A stretch of DNA of 64,000 nt, taken from NCBI GenBank assembly GCA_023055505.1, contig JALIRH010000097.1, positions 558,001-622,000 of the forward strand, written 5' to 3'. Position numbers and translations under genes: made by a program. The notes beneath the pieces are model-generated. The model saw only the letters and a program-made list of their open reading frames with translations. It ran no database searches and was not told the origin of the DNA. This DNA comes from Callipepla californica brunnescens. Lineage: Eukaryota; Chordata; Aves; Galliformes; Odontophoridae. This document shows positions 52,293 through 63,479 of the stretch, piece after piece (the stretch's first letter is position 1; every line of letters begins with the position of its first letter).

Positions 52293-52670
52293 GTGCCCCC
52301 CAGCCAGGGGGGGGAAAGGGATAATAGAGTGTATTGGACTGTGTGGATTCAATGGCCTGGCAGATCAGAACCACAAAATTATAAGGCACTGGGGGACACT
52401 GGTGCACAATGCACTCTAATGCCCTCAAGTCACCAAGGGACAGAATTAATCTATATTTCTGGGGTGACTGGAGGTTCACAAGAGTTGACCATGACTCACT
52501 CACCTTTTAATAGCCACATATGGCCAGTGCATAAAGCCAATGGAGAATGGAGGCTGACGGTACATTACCATGGCCTGAATGAAGCCTCACCCCCACTGAG
52601 TGCTGCTGTGTCGGACATGCTTCAACTCCGGTATGGAGTCAAAAGCAGCCAAGTGGTATGCCACCACTGA
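52293..52670 (+). pseudogene. pol: ERV 4 protease start fused to RT start by a deletion
   Basis: The frame shows a retroviral protease core ([12 protein letters not shown]) and then jumps straight to RT wording (SPFNSHIWPV, EWRLTVHYHGLNE). The second half of protease and the beginning of RT are missing. A frame shift near 52635 puts the rest of RT in another frame. Confidence 0.8.
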
Positions 52671-54294
52671 CATTGCCAATGCCTTCTTTTCAATTCCTCT
52701 GGCCACAGAATGCAGGCCGCAGTTTGCTTTCACCTGGAGGGGAGTTCAGTACACCTGGAACCGTTTGCCCCAGGGGTGGACGCACAGCCCAACCATTTGC
52801 CATGGGTTGATCCAGACTGCATTGGAACAGGGCGGTGCTCCTGAGCACTTACAATACATTGATGATATCATTGTGTGGGGCAATACAGCAGGGGAAGTTT
52901 TCGAGAAAGGGGAGAGAATAATCCAGATCCTCCTGCGAGCTGGCTTCGCTATTAAGCGAAGCAAAGTAAAAGGGCCTGCAAAGGAAATTCAGTTCCTAGG
53001 AATAAAGTGGCAAGATGGACGTCGTCACATCCCTACAGATGTGATTGACAAAATCACTGCTATGTCTCCACCCACTAGTAAGACAGAGACCCAAGCTTTT
53101 CTGGGTGTAGTGGGCTTCTGGAGAATGCATGTTCCAAACTACAGTCTCATTGTGAGCTCTCTCTTTCGGATGACGCGGAAGAAGAATGATTCTGTATGGG
53201 GCCTGAGCAGGCTTTTTGAGCAAATTAAGCAGGAGATAGCCCGTGCCATGGCCCTGGGGCGAGTGAGGATAGGACAGGATGTAAAGAACATCCTCTACGC
53301 TGCTGCAGGAAAGGAAGGTCCCATTTGGAGTTTGTGGCAAAGAGCTTCTGGAGAGACTCAAGGCCGACCCCTTGGTTTCTGGAGTCGAGCATACAGGGGG
53401 TCTGAGGAGCGCTACACTCCAACGGAGAAGGAAATCTTAGCTGCGTACGAGGGGGTTCGAGCTGCTTCCGAAGTAATTGGTACTGAAGTGCAGCTCCTTC
53501 TGGCACCTCGACTGCCAGTGCTGAACTGGATGTTCAAAGGAAAGGTTCCCTCCACCCATCATGCTACTGATGCCACTTGGAGTAAGTGGATTGCGCTGAT
53601 TACACAGCGAGCTAGAATGGGGAATCTCAGTTATCCAGGAATCCTAGAAGTGATCATGGACTGACCTGAAGGTAAAAAGTTTGGAACAACACCAGCAGAG
53701 GAGGTATCACGTGCTAAAGAGGCCCCACCATATAATGAACTACCAGAAGATGAGAAGAGATATGCCCTGTTCACAGATGGATCGTGTCGCACTGTGGGTA
53801 AGCACCGCAGATGGAAATCTGCAGTGTGGAGCCCCACACGATGAGCTGCAGAGGCCACTGAAGGAGAAGGAGAATCAAGCGAATTTGCAGAGGTAAAGGC
53901 TGTCCAACTGGCCTTAGATATTGCTGAACGTGAGAGGTGGCCAGTGCTTTATCTTTACACTGACTCATGGATGGTGGCAAATGCTTTATGGGGGTGGTTA
54001 CAGCAATGGGAACAAAATGGCTGGCAACGGAGGGGTAAACTTATTTGGGCTGCTGAACTGTGGAAAGATATTACTGCCTGAGTAAAGAATATGGTTGTAA
54101 AGGTGCGCCATGTAGATGCTCGTGTTCCTAAAAGCCGGGCAACTGAAGAACAACAAAATAACCATCAGGTAGATCGAGCTGCCAAAGTTAAGATGGCTCA
54201 AGTAGACCTGGACTGGCAACACAAGAGTGAATTATTTTTAGCTCGATGGGCCCATGAGACCTCGGGCCATCAAAGGAAGAGATGCAACATATAA
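52600..54294 (+). pseudogene. pol: ERV 4 reverse transcriptase and RNase H, three in-frame TGA stops
   Basis: One frame covers RT and RNase H. It shows [29 protein letters not shown], the catalytic Y-I-D-D box at 52855-52866, then QFLGIKWQDGRRHIP and FLGVVGFWR, and the connection domain. After a TGA at 53662-53664 the RNase H start (LFTDGSC) follows in the same frame. Further TGA codons lie at about 53839 and 54079. The zinc-finger His pair of integrase (WAHETSGH) is at the end of this frame. The long open RT part (354 codons) shows the copy is not very old. Confidence 0.88.
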
Positions 54295-55102
54295 GTGGGC
54301 TAGAGACCGAGGGGTGGACTTAACTATGGATGCTATTGCACAGGTTATCCATGACTGTGATACCTGTGCCACAACTAAGCAAGCCAAGAGGATGAAACCT
54401 CTTTGGGGGGAAGGCCGATGGCAAAAGTATGAATATGGGGAGGCATGGCAGGTTGATTATATCACCTTGCCACGAACTCACAATGGCAAGCATTACGTGC
54501 TTACCATGGTGGAAGCAACCACTGGGTGGCTTGAAACATATGCAGTACCCCAGGCTACCACCCAAAACACCATTCTAGGTCTCGAGAAACAAGTCCTATG
54601 GCGACATGGCACTCCAGAAAGAATTGAGTCAGATAATGGGACTCATTTCAAAAATTCTCTTGTAAGTAAATGGGCCGAAGATCATGGCATTGAGTGGATT
54701 TATCATATCCCCTATCACGCACCAGCTTCTGGTAAAATTGAAAGATACAATGGGTTGCTAAAAACCATGTTGAAAGCAATGGGTGGCGGAACATTTAAGC
54801 ATTGGGAGAAGCATTTGGCCGAAGCCACCTGGTTGGTCAACACTCGAGGATCCATCAATCATGATGGTCCTGCCCGATCCAGCTCTCTACCTACAGTAGA
54901 GGGAGATAAGGTCCCTGTACTACATGTAAAGAACATGTTGGGAAAAGCGGTATGGGTCCTTCCAGCTTCTGGAAAGGGCAAACCTCTCCGTGGAACTGTC
55001 TTTGCTCAGGGACCTGGGTCCACTTGGTGGGTGATGCAGAAGAATGGGGATGTTCAATGTGTACCACAAGGGAATTTGATGTTGGGGGAGTGCAGTCAGT
55101 AA
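54254..55102 (+). pseudogene. pol: ERV 4 integrase, catalytic core open
   Basis: A 282-codon frame holds the Cys pair of the zinc finger (CDTC), the first Asp in WQVDYI (54455), the second in ESDNGTH (54632) and the Glu in GKIERYNG (54740). The last two are spaced 35 residues apart as in D,D-35-E integrases. The C-terminal part has VLPASGKGKPLRG and GSTWWVM, a small beta-barrel-like tail. The His pair lies in the previous frame, so a one-base shift near 54273 splits the zinc finger. Confidence 0.88.
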
Positions 55103-55202
55103 TTCCATGTATATACTTGTATATATGTTGTGTGTGTGTATATCTAATGCATGTTAATCATTGTTTTTCAATATGTATCAAGCATGATGTAACGATGTGG
55201 AA

Positions 55203-55214
55203 TAAGGGGTGGAA
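55203..55214 (+). promoter_or_regulatory. Polypurine tract of ERV 4
   Basis: TAAGGGGTGGAA sits directly before the 3' LTR remnant. The core AAGGGGTGGA is the same as in proviruses 1 and 3. Confidence 0.82.
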
Positions 55215-55307
55215 TGTCATGGTTTTATGATTTTTGGTACTGGTCCGTGGGTCCCCCGCACCAATCGTCACGGAACCGGGCCAATCCAGCCCGGTAAACC
55301 ATTGACA
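55215..55307 (+). repeat. ERV 4, 3' LTR with large internal deletion
   Basis: The first 29 bases and last 64 bases of the 5' LTR are present. The 480 bases matching 50491-50970 are missing, with GGT shared at the junction. The retained parts differ from the 5' LTR at three sites by eye. Confidence 0.9.
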
Positions 55308-55693
55308 CTCAAATAGTTGAAATCCAGCAATGAAGTAGCCATACAAAGATATCTTAACTTCAGAGGTACAGCTAGGACAGCAGAAGTTGTGACAGGCTCT
55401 AACAACACCAACTGAATTTTCTGCACATTTATTACCTACCCACACACACAAAAACAACCAACTGTGCAACAACTATACAGACCGAACCAATGGATCCAAG
55501 AATAAAAAAAGGATGGCAAAGTACAGAATAGATTAAACTAACAAAACATGAATCCAGAGAAACAGAGTTGTTTTTTCTTCCCATAAACTGTGCAGGGACA
55601 AAGCTGATGGGTAATAGTATTGTGTATTTGTCATACATAACGTTAAAGAGGACAACAACAAGAAAAAAACAAGTTTACTGGTATTAAAAAAAG

Positions 55694-56955
55694 AATCATA
55701 GAATCATCAAGGTTGGAAAAGACCCACAGAATCACCAGTCCAACCATCCACTCATCACCAAAAGTTCTCACTATAAACCACATCCCTCGACACAATGTCC
55801 AGACATTCCTTGAATACCTCCAGGGTCAGTGACTCCATCACCTCCCCGGGCATCCCATTCCAGTGCCTGTCTACTCTTTCAGAGAAGTATTTCCTAACAT
55901 CTAGCCTGAACCTCCCCTGGTACAGCTTGAAGCCATTCCCTCTCATCCTTTCACCACTTACACAAGAGAAGAGGCCAACCCCCAGCTCACTACAACTTCC
56001 CTTCAGGTAGGAGCAATGAGGTCTCCCCTGCGCTTCCTTTCTCCAGACTGAACAACCTCAGCTCCCTCAGCTGCTCCTCATAAGGCCTGTGCTCCAGACC
56101 CCTCAACCAGCTTTGCTGCCCTTCAACATGCTCCAGGACCTTAATGTCTTCCTTGCAGTGAGGGGCAGTACTCAAGGTATAGCCTCACCAGTGCTGGGCA
56201 GGGGAGGACAATTACTTTCTTGTTCCTGCTGGCAACACTGTTTCTGATGCAAGCCAGGATATCCTTGGCTCTCTTGACCACCAGCACACTGCTGGCTCAT
56301 GTTCAGCCAGGCATCAATCAACACACCCAGGTCCACTTCCTCTGCACAGTCTTCCAGCCACTCTGCCCCAAGCTTGTAGCATTGCCTGGGGTTGTTGTGG
56401 CCAAAGTACAGGATCCGGCATTTGGTCTTGTTGAACTTCATCCCGTTTAATATCTGGGCTGAAGCCAATCTGTCCAGAGCCCTCTGTAGGGCCTCACTAC
56501 CCCCCAGGCAGATCAACACTTCCAGACAACTTGGCGTCATCTGCAAACTGACTCCAGGTCATCAATAAAGACACTGAAGAGGACAGGTCCAGCACCGACC
56601 CCTGGGGAACACCACTCATGACCAGTTGCCAGCTGGATTAACTCAATTAACCATCACTCTCTGGGCTCAGCCAGAGACTGACCCAGCCAGTTCCTTACCC
56701 AGCCAAGACTGTACGTGTCCAAGCCGAGGGCTGCCAGCTTCTGAAGAATACTGTGGAAAACAGTGTCAAAGGCTTTGCTGATGTCTAGGTGAACGACAAC
56801 AACAGCCTTTCCCTCATTCACCAGACGGGTCACCAGATCATAAAAAGGAGATGAGGTTGGTCAAGCAGGACCTGCCCCTTGTGAACCCATGCTGGCTAGG
56901 CCTGACCCCCGGCCATCCTGCACATGCCGCATGATCTCCCTCAAGGCAATCTGCT
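55694..56955 (-). mobile_element. CR1 LINE, longest fragment here, minus orientation
   Basis: It starts with the reversed tail (AATCATAGAATCATCAAGG) and runs about 1.26 kb into the RT region. Minus-strand pieces read [20 protein letters not shown] and [16 protein letters not shown]. Towards 56900 plus-strand text such as GTGAACCCATGCTGGCTAGG matches more 5' CR1 sequence. Several frame breaks. Confidence 0.93.
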
Positions 56956-58159
56956 CTATAACAAGAAAATTCTCTTAAATCTTAAGATTCAAACCCACTT
57001 TTTGTATAAAAACATTCAACAGACACACAGATGATGACACAAATGAACAAAACACTGGTTCAGCTACAGTGTCCCAGGGCTCCCAGTGGTCTGTTGCTAT
57101 GGTTTAGAAACAAAACAAATGAGCATAAGAATACCTAACACAGCTTTAGCAAGAATTTCTACATCATGGGAAAACATCAAATTAACAATTCCTTTATTCA
57201 GGCAAACAAGATGGAGGCAGTTATTTATCAACTCTCAAAAAACTTCTAGCATAATTAAGAGTTGAATGCTGTAGCAGACAACCCAATCTGTATGTTACAA
57301 CACAAATGAAAAGAGTGGTGACCTTACTTGGCTTCCTGGAAATACTCATAATTTGTAGTAATTTTAAATAACCTAATACATTATGCATCAAATTTATGAC
57401 ACTTAGAAGAGCAATGCTGACAAACTGAAATAGTAGCACTGCCAGACCTTAAGAATAAAATAGTACTTCTTCCAAGTAAAAAACAAGAAATTTGTCTTCC
57501 TTGTGAAAAGTATGTTAGAAGTGAAATAATGTGATCCAGTCCTTTCTTATTCTTAAACTCTACTATATACCAAATGTAGCACACAGAAGTCTTAAAAATG
57601 GAAGCATAAAAAGGAAACACATCCAGAGCAGAAACCCTTGTGAAACACAGACCTGCAGTGGTCTAAAACAACAGAAGCAATCAATAGCACACATCTCAAG
57701 GCACGTGTTGTACACCCATGCAGTAACTATACACAACTCTTTTCAGCACGTCTTACTGTGAAAACTCAACACCTTCCACAGCATCAAGTCATTTAGTTAT
57801 GCCAATAGTTGGCCATTGTATTTACTCCACTCATCTTGTACAGTGCACACAATTTGCCGATCAAGATATTTAGCTACTCTATTCAGAAAACACTAGCATG
57901 CTCCCTTAGCCAAGTTCTAAGGACCAAATCACACCCTGGTTATCAGTTTCTGTGAAAACCACTGACAGGGAGCACAGCACTAGCCATGTTGTAACTAACC
58001 TCAGCTCCTTCCCACCAGAAGCCATCCCATGTTGCATATTATCTCCTACTCAGGAAGGAAAGAACAGCAGCAACAGCAGCAAGTTCAGGCTCACACAAAT
58101 GAACTACAACCAAAGAAGCCTTCTTTTCTCCTGTCACACTACTAATGCACATAACTAGC

Positions 58160-58510
58160 TGTAAGAGGTGAGGGTAACAAAAAGGATAATATCAAATGAC
58201 ACTATTAATGGAGACACTTTATAGATGGTGTAATTTAGAAAGATTATGAGGATGGAAAAGAGACAATCAATATAAAATGAAACATTCACCCGTCTCTGAA
58301 GGGAAAACTCAACACAGGAAGGATCCCCTACAAGAGATCCTTCCCCAGCAGCAGTAAGCCCTTAGATGGAGACTGGGAGAGGTAAAATCAGACTCCCCCT
58401 CTTCCAGTCACACAGGTGAACTGTCTTCACCTGTGCTCCCACCGCTGACTCAGTGCTCACTTCAGGTGATCAATCAGCATTTCAGGGCATGATTCAACAG
58501 TTCCCATACA
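58160..58510 (-). repeat. Provirus 3, 3' LTR
   Basis: A 351-bp LTR starting TGTAAGAGGTG and ending TTCCCATACA. The CACAGGTG/CACCTGTG pair is at 58411-58435. It has diverged visibly from the 5' LTR. Confidence 0.9.
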
Positions 58511-58521
58511 CTCCACCCCTT
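58511..58521 (-). promoter_or_regulatory. Polypurine tract of provirus 3
   Basis: The minus strand reads AAGGGGTGGAG directly beside the 3' LTR, as in provirus 1. Confidence 0.78.
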
Positions 58522-58522
58522 C

Positions 58523-59339
58523 ACAGTGTGAACCAATGATCAAGTTGATTAGGGGGTGTGTCTTCCCCAATACAGACATCTGACACACTGCAATGCTTAT
58601 ACAATTGCCCAGCACGATGCGTATTGTTAATTTAAAATGAGTGATAATCGATATATGGTTCATGTTCTTTCTTGGGCCACCGCTCAGTGGTTTTTACTGG
58701 AGGCATGCAGTCACATGGCACAGGTCCAACCTATGCTCCATCAGTCCCAGGTGAGCCATCACCGGGTGTTGCACACGATCTCACAGCAACACGTGAACAC
58801 TTCAGTAGTATTTTGTACCTGCTGGTGATTCTAAAGACTCACAGGGAATTATACAGATGTTTCAGGGGTACCGAGAGGGAAAAGTCTGCCCTCCAGGGCA
58901 AGATACAGGCTGTATTCCTATCTTGGGTCAACACTTCAGCTTGTATTGGGGCATGCCCTACCTGTACCAAACCTTTTGGCCAGATGTCTGTGGCTGCACA
59001 ACTGTATCAGGCACCATAGGGGCTGTCCTGATCTGCCACGGGGACACAATAGGGGCCCCTCTAGCAATACTGGAGAGTTGACCACAATATTAGCAGGCCA
59101 TGTACCAACTACCAGAGGGACTACAAAACCTCCCTTCTTCAATAATCTGCCCCAAGGTGCATGTAGGCCATACCTCCATGTCCCTACTTGCACCTTCCAA
59201 GGCCATTTTATTCTATGGGCACTTAGTACTAGGCTCTCAGGGGCAGGGAGCAGAGGACTGTTCTCATTGCCAGTCTGAGGTCTTACCCAAATGTCATTGC
59301 CCATATACTTGGATCTGAAGCAGGGAGACCCATGTTGTT
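58523..59339 (-). pseudogene. Provirus 3 region downstream of integrase
   Basis: A 122-codon minus-strand piece (58936-59304) matches the unknown region of provirus 1 ([29 protein letters not shown]). The function is unknown. It is kept in the same place in both copies. Confidence 0.5.
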
Positions 59340-60980
59340 TGTAACATTTTCAAGGCACTGGGTCTGCCATCTCTAGGTCTTCCATTCAGGTCACGCAGGG
59401 TTTCATGGAGTCTCTTTGTCTACCCCTGCAGAGACTGAGAGTCCGTATCCAGGGCAGCCTTGAGAATACCGTTATAGTGTTCAATAAGGCCTGCCCCCAT
59501 TGGATTGTATGGCAGGTGGAATCACCATTCGGTGTTGTTCTCTTCTGCCCAGCACTGTATCACTGAACCCATAAAGTAAGTCCCTTGGTCATTCTCAATG
59601 ACTTGTGGTGACCTGTAGCCAGCCATCAATCTTCTGAATGCTTTTATGATATATACCTGGTTTGCTTTCAGCACTGGATAGGCCTGCCTTAGCCCTCTTG
59701 CGGTGCTGACGCAGGTTAGGGCATATCTCAGCCCATCAGATCAAGGGAGGGGCCCAATGTAATCCACCTTCCATCTATGTAGAGGACTGTGTCCTCTAGC
59801 AAGATGGGCTGTTGTTTCATGCAAAGACCTCTGTCTCATCCTGGAGCAAGCGATGCAGTCTCAGCACACCTTAGTGATATTGGATAGTTGCATGGGCAGT
59901 CCCCATGCTTCAGTGGCAGCCCACATCACCTTTTGTCCAGCATGCCACAGCTATTGGTGCAACCAGCAGGTGATGTTCACAGATGGTGAGTTCTCAATCC
60001 ATCAAACTCGGGCCAGTGTGTTGTCTTCATCACTTCCCAGAGACTGTTTGAGTTATGACAAGAAACATGGTAGACATGTACAGTCCTGTGTTTAACTGTA
60101 TTCCACACATCTACTCCTATGTCTTTGCCCCAGATTGGTCAGGCATGCATAGTCCAGGCCTGGGTAGCCCACTGCACAATCCAAAGAGTGAACCCCCAGT
60201 ACACAGCCTAACTGTCTGTGCAAATATTCAGGACACTAGGACCAGATTCTTTGGTTATTAACCACCCATACAGCTCGCAGCTCTGCCCACTGGATACTCT
60301 GACCATCCCCCTCTTCAAATCAGATCATGTCAGTGGAAGAATGGTATGCTACTGCTCTCCACTTGCTTGGGTTGCCCGTGCTGGACCCATCCATGTACCA
60401 AGCGTCTTCAGGAATGGGATATTTTCCTCCTGCATGGGACTCTTCTCCGGTGAAGCAACCAAAGTTACCTTTGGTGCATAACACTGTGGTATGTCACTGG
60501 GCCTAGAATCGTTTGAACCTCTTCTTTTGGTGGTAATGAAGACAGACTACTCCTCTGACTGAGAAAGGTGACTCATCGTGCCACTGTCTGTACCAGGGCC
60601 ACCCCTGTCTTAGGAAAGTGGGTCAGATCTCTTACCCACCCCTGAACTGATAAAGTGGTCTTAAATATGACTTTGGCTGTCTGAGTTATTGGCTCCACCA
60701 CTTGTAATGCAGAACAGGCAGCCAATAGCTGTTTTTCAATCATGCTACACCTCTATCCTGCTCCATGTCAGACCTGAGACCAGAAACGAATGGGGGTCCG
60801 AAGAGAACTCTGACGTTGCCACAGGCCCCAGCCAAAGCCATGCTGAGTAACATGAACATCCAATTCAGCTGGGAGGGTAGGATCGAATACACCCAATGCC
60901 TGGGCTTGTTCTACCACCTGTTTTGCTTGTTGGAAGGCATCCTGTTCTGTTCTCCCCCAATCATCCCTTTTTTGTGAGGC
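59340..60980 (-). pseudogene. pol: Provirus 3 RNase H and integrase remnants
   Basis: Base-level similarity to provirus 1 runs through the RT connection (60765-60980), RNase H (about 60060-60760) and integrase (59340-60050). No piece stays open for more than about 60 codons in the correct frame. Confidence 0.72.
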
Positions 60981-61009
60981 TATACAGAGGTCTCAGCAGC
61001 TGTGTTAAA

Positions 61010-62110
61010 TGAGGTATAAAGGAACACCAATATCCCAATATACCTAGAAATTCTTGCAGCTGCTTCAGTATTGCAGGGACTGGGAATGCCCAAACCTTAT
61101 CTATGATGGCACTGGATAGTACTCTGGTCTTTCCTGGTCAGACTACCCCCCAGTAATTTTACAGACAGGCCTGGACCTTGCACCTTTTGAGGATTGATAG
61201 CCCATCCTCTTTCACTTAGGTAGGAGGTTAATGAACCCCGCCTCTCCTACTGTTTCCACTGAGTCGGATGTTAACAGATCATCAATATAGTGGTATAGCT
61301 TGACGTTATTAGGTTTCCTCCAATTAGCTAGGTCACACGCCACCAAGTTATGACAGTATGTTGGCAGATACAGGCACCCCTGTGGCAGGAACTGAAAGGT
61401 CCACTGCCTGCCTCCCTTTGTAAATGCAAATTGATCTTGCAATTCTTCAGCGATCAGAATACTGAAGAATGCCAAATCTAGGTCACAATGGTAGCTTTTG
61501 ATTTCCCTAGTCAGGGTGCTCATTAGGGAAGCAATATTGGGTACTGCCACATAGATGGTGGTGTGACATTATTTAATTCCCTATAATCCACTGTCATTCT
61601 CCATGTTCTATCTGACTTTTGCACTGGTTGTATGGAGGAATTATAGGACCTGCACACAGCCCAAACAACACCTACTTTTTCTAGTTTCTGCACCATCCTT
61701 GATATTTCATCCTGTCCCCCCAGGAGTCTATACTGTCTTACAGTAGTAATCCAGCATGGTTTCAGCAAGCAAATAGGCTCATGTTTCACATGACCCCTCA
61801 ATATCGTCTATAACACCCAAATACCAATGTACCTCTGTTGGTCTGAATTCTCCCACAGTCCTTTGGAGAGCCAGACCCCATAGAATGTCTATTGCCCAAG
61901 ATTTATTCTGGAATTTGAGCAATAGACACTTTATACTCCCAGGGTGGGAGACACCCAATCCCCAGTATTTACCATGTCTGGGTAACTAGAATTGTTTGTC
62001 CTCCAAAACTACCAATCATTCTATCACCATCAAATCTAGTCAGAACCCCATGAATTATCAATGTCCTTGTGCCCATAACAACCAAAGCCATGACTCTGCA
62101 CATTTTTTTG
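61010..62110 (-). pseudogene. pol: Provirus 3 protease and reverse transcriptase remnants
   Basis: Pieces at 61523-61801 ([27 protein letters not shown]) and 61212-61550 ([15 protein letters not shown]) carry RT. The catalytic box reads Y-I-D-D at 61278-61289. Protease upstream (61800-62110) is too worn to read through. Confidence 0.78.
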
Positions 62111-62123
62111 CATCCAGAATATT

Positions 62124-62922
62124 GTCAATTCTACATAGGGCCTCCAGTCCCGTCTGGAGGCTTTAAGGGAACCAACATCCCTTGTCACTCCACTAATTTT
62201 ACCTCAGGTGTCTCAGACTATGATGTGGAGGCTTTTTTCTTCTATTCTTTTTTTTCTTCTAGTACTATCAAGTCTTCCAAATTCCAGGTTTTAGTAGGTG
62301 TCTGCTATGTTACTCATACTCCCAATTTTCCCAGAAGTGCTTTGAAATTTCTGATAATTTCTTAGTTGCTTCCATATTGAGGTAGGATATGATTAGGCTT
62401 CCCATCAATTTTGGCAAAGGCAACCCCAGCTCATATCAGATGATTAGACATTCTTTTTCAGGATACCCATATGGGGCCCAATCAGGGTGCCTGTGGGGCA
62501 GCCTTCTTAGTTCTAATGGGGAGGACCTCAGTTTCCTCTATCATTTGGACATTGCACCTTGTTTGTAGGCACTCTGTCTCTCCCAAGTCCACCACTAACT
62601 GGGCAGCTTGCTGGACAAGGGCCTCTGAAGCCACTAAAGGGTTCAGTATTGAGACCAAGGTTCCATAAAGATAGGAAGGAGCCTGTTGTAAAATTAAGTC
62701 TCTCATTCACACCGTAAGCTTTTCCATATCTGAGCTTTCAAATATTTCTGAATACATTGCTTCTCTCATGCCTAGTTCATGGATGTAAGTTTGAAGGTCC
62801 TCCATACAAGACCATAGTCATGTATGCAAAAGTATATCAGTTTTATTTGGTCAGGTTAGGTAGCATACTGCCATTAACAAAAGTATTACGGAATGATTTT
62901 CATTGATACATTGAATAGCAGC
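62124..62922 (-). pseudogene. gag: Provirus 3 gag remnant, 5' part deleted
   Basis: It matches the second half of provirus 1 gag (C-terminal frames at 25528-26145). The piece 62482-62706 reads [20 protein letters not shown]. Its first base follows the 5' LTR directly. Confidence 0.75.
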
Positions 62923-63284
62923 TGTAGGGTGGAAAACAAAATGAATAAAACTGAATGGCATTGTCAGTCAAGATATTTGATAGATAGCATAATTTAGAAA
63001 GATCATCAAGATGGCAAAGTGACGATTGATAATAAGGGAAATGCTCACCCAACTCTGAAGATCAAGGCCTGCAGAGGAAACTCCACGTGGGAGGGACCTC
63101 CAACAAAGAGATCCTTCTCCAGTGTTGGCCAGCCCTTAAATGGGGTCTGGGAGAGGTGGAGCCAGACTCCACCCCTTCTGGTCACACAGGTGAACTGCCT
63201 TCACCTGTGCTTCTGCAGCTGACTCAGTGCTCACCTCAGGTGATCAATCAGTGGTTCAGGTCATGATTCATCATTTCACATACA
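62923..63284 (-). repeat. Provirus 3, 5' LTR
   Basis: A 362-bp LTR, TGTAGGGTGG...CACATACA on the plus strand. It keeps the CACAGGTG/CACCTGTG inverted pair (63185-63209). The GGATCTC arm is mutated. Confidence 0.9.
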
Positions 63285-63479
63285 CTAGCAGAATATATTT
63301 CACGTGGCTTAGCAAACCAAACATCAGCCTTGATCTAACAACTACTAGCAGACTCAGAGTGATTTTTGCATACCGCATTCCTTGTCGGAGTTTCACTTAC
63401 TAGTTTTGCTCCCTTTGCAGAGTTGTTGGTGACAAGGATTTTAAAGACATTAGCATTCATTTCCCACTGACTTCCCACT

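Larger units (their letters stand above)
50462..55307 (+). mobile_element. ERV 4: ERV-L-type element with Lys primer site
   Basis: It has a 573-bp 5' LTR (50462-51034), a primer-binding site, a gag-like leader and coiled-coil region, protease start, RT, RNase H, integrase, a polypurine tract and a 93-bp 3' LTR remnant (55215-55307). ctcaa is repeated outside both ends (50457-50461, 55308-55312). There is no env. A capsid-like region present in ERV 2 is missing. RT wording and the 5-bp TSD fit ERV-L. It lies antisense to HMCN1. Stops and shifts make it inactive, but several frames remain long, so it is younger than ERV 2 and provirus 3. Confidence 0.94.
58160..63284 (-). mobile_element. Provirus 3: decayed ERV-L-like element related to provirus 1
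   Basis: LTRs lie at 62923-63284 (5') and 58160-58510 (3'), with ctagc outside both ends (58155-58159, 63285-63289). Internal sequence parallels provirus 1 in the same order, without the nested CR1. The leader, primer site and first half of gag are missing, so the 5' LTR joins gag directly. Stops and shifts are frequent. It has no env and lies in the sense orientation to HMCN1. Confidence 0.93.
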
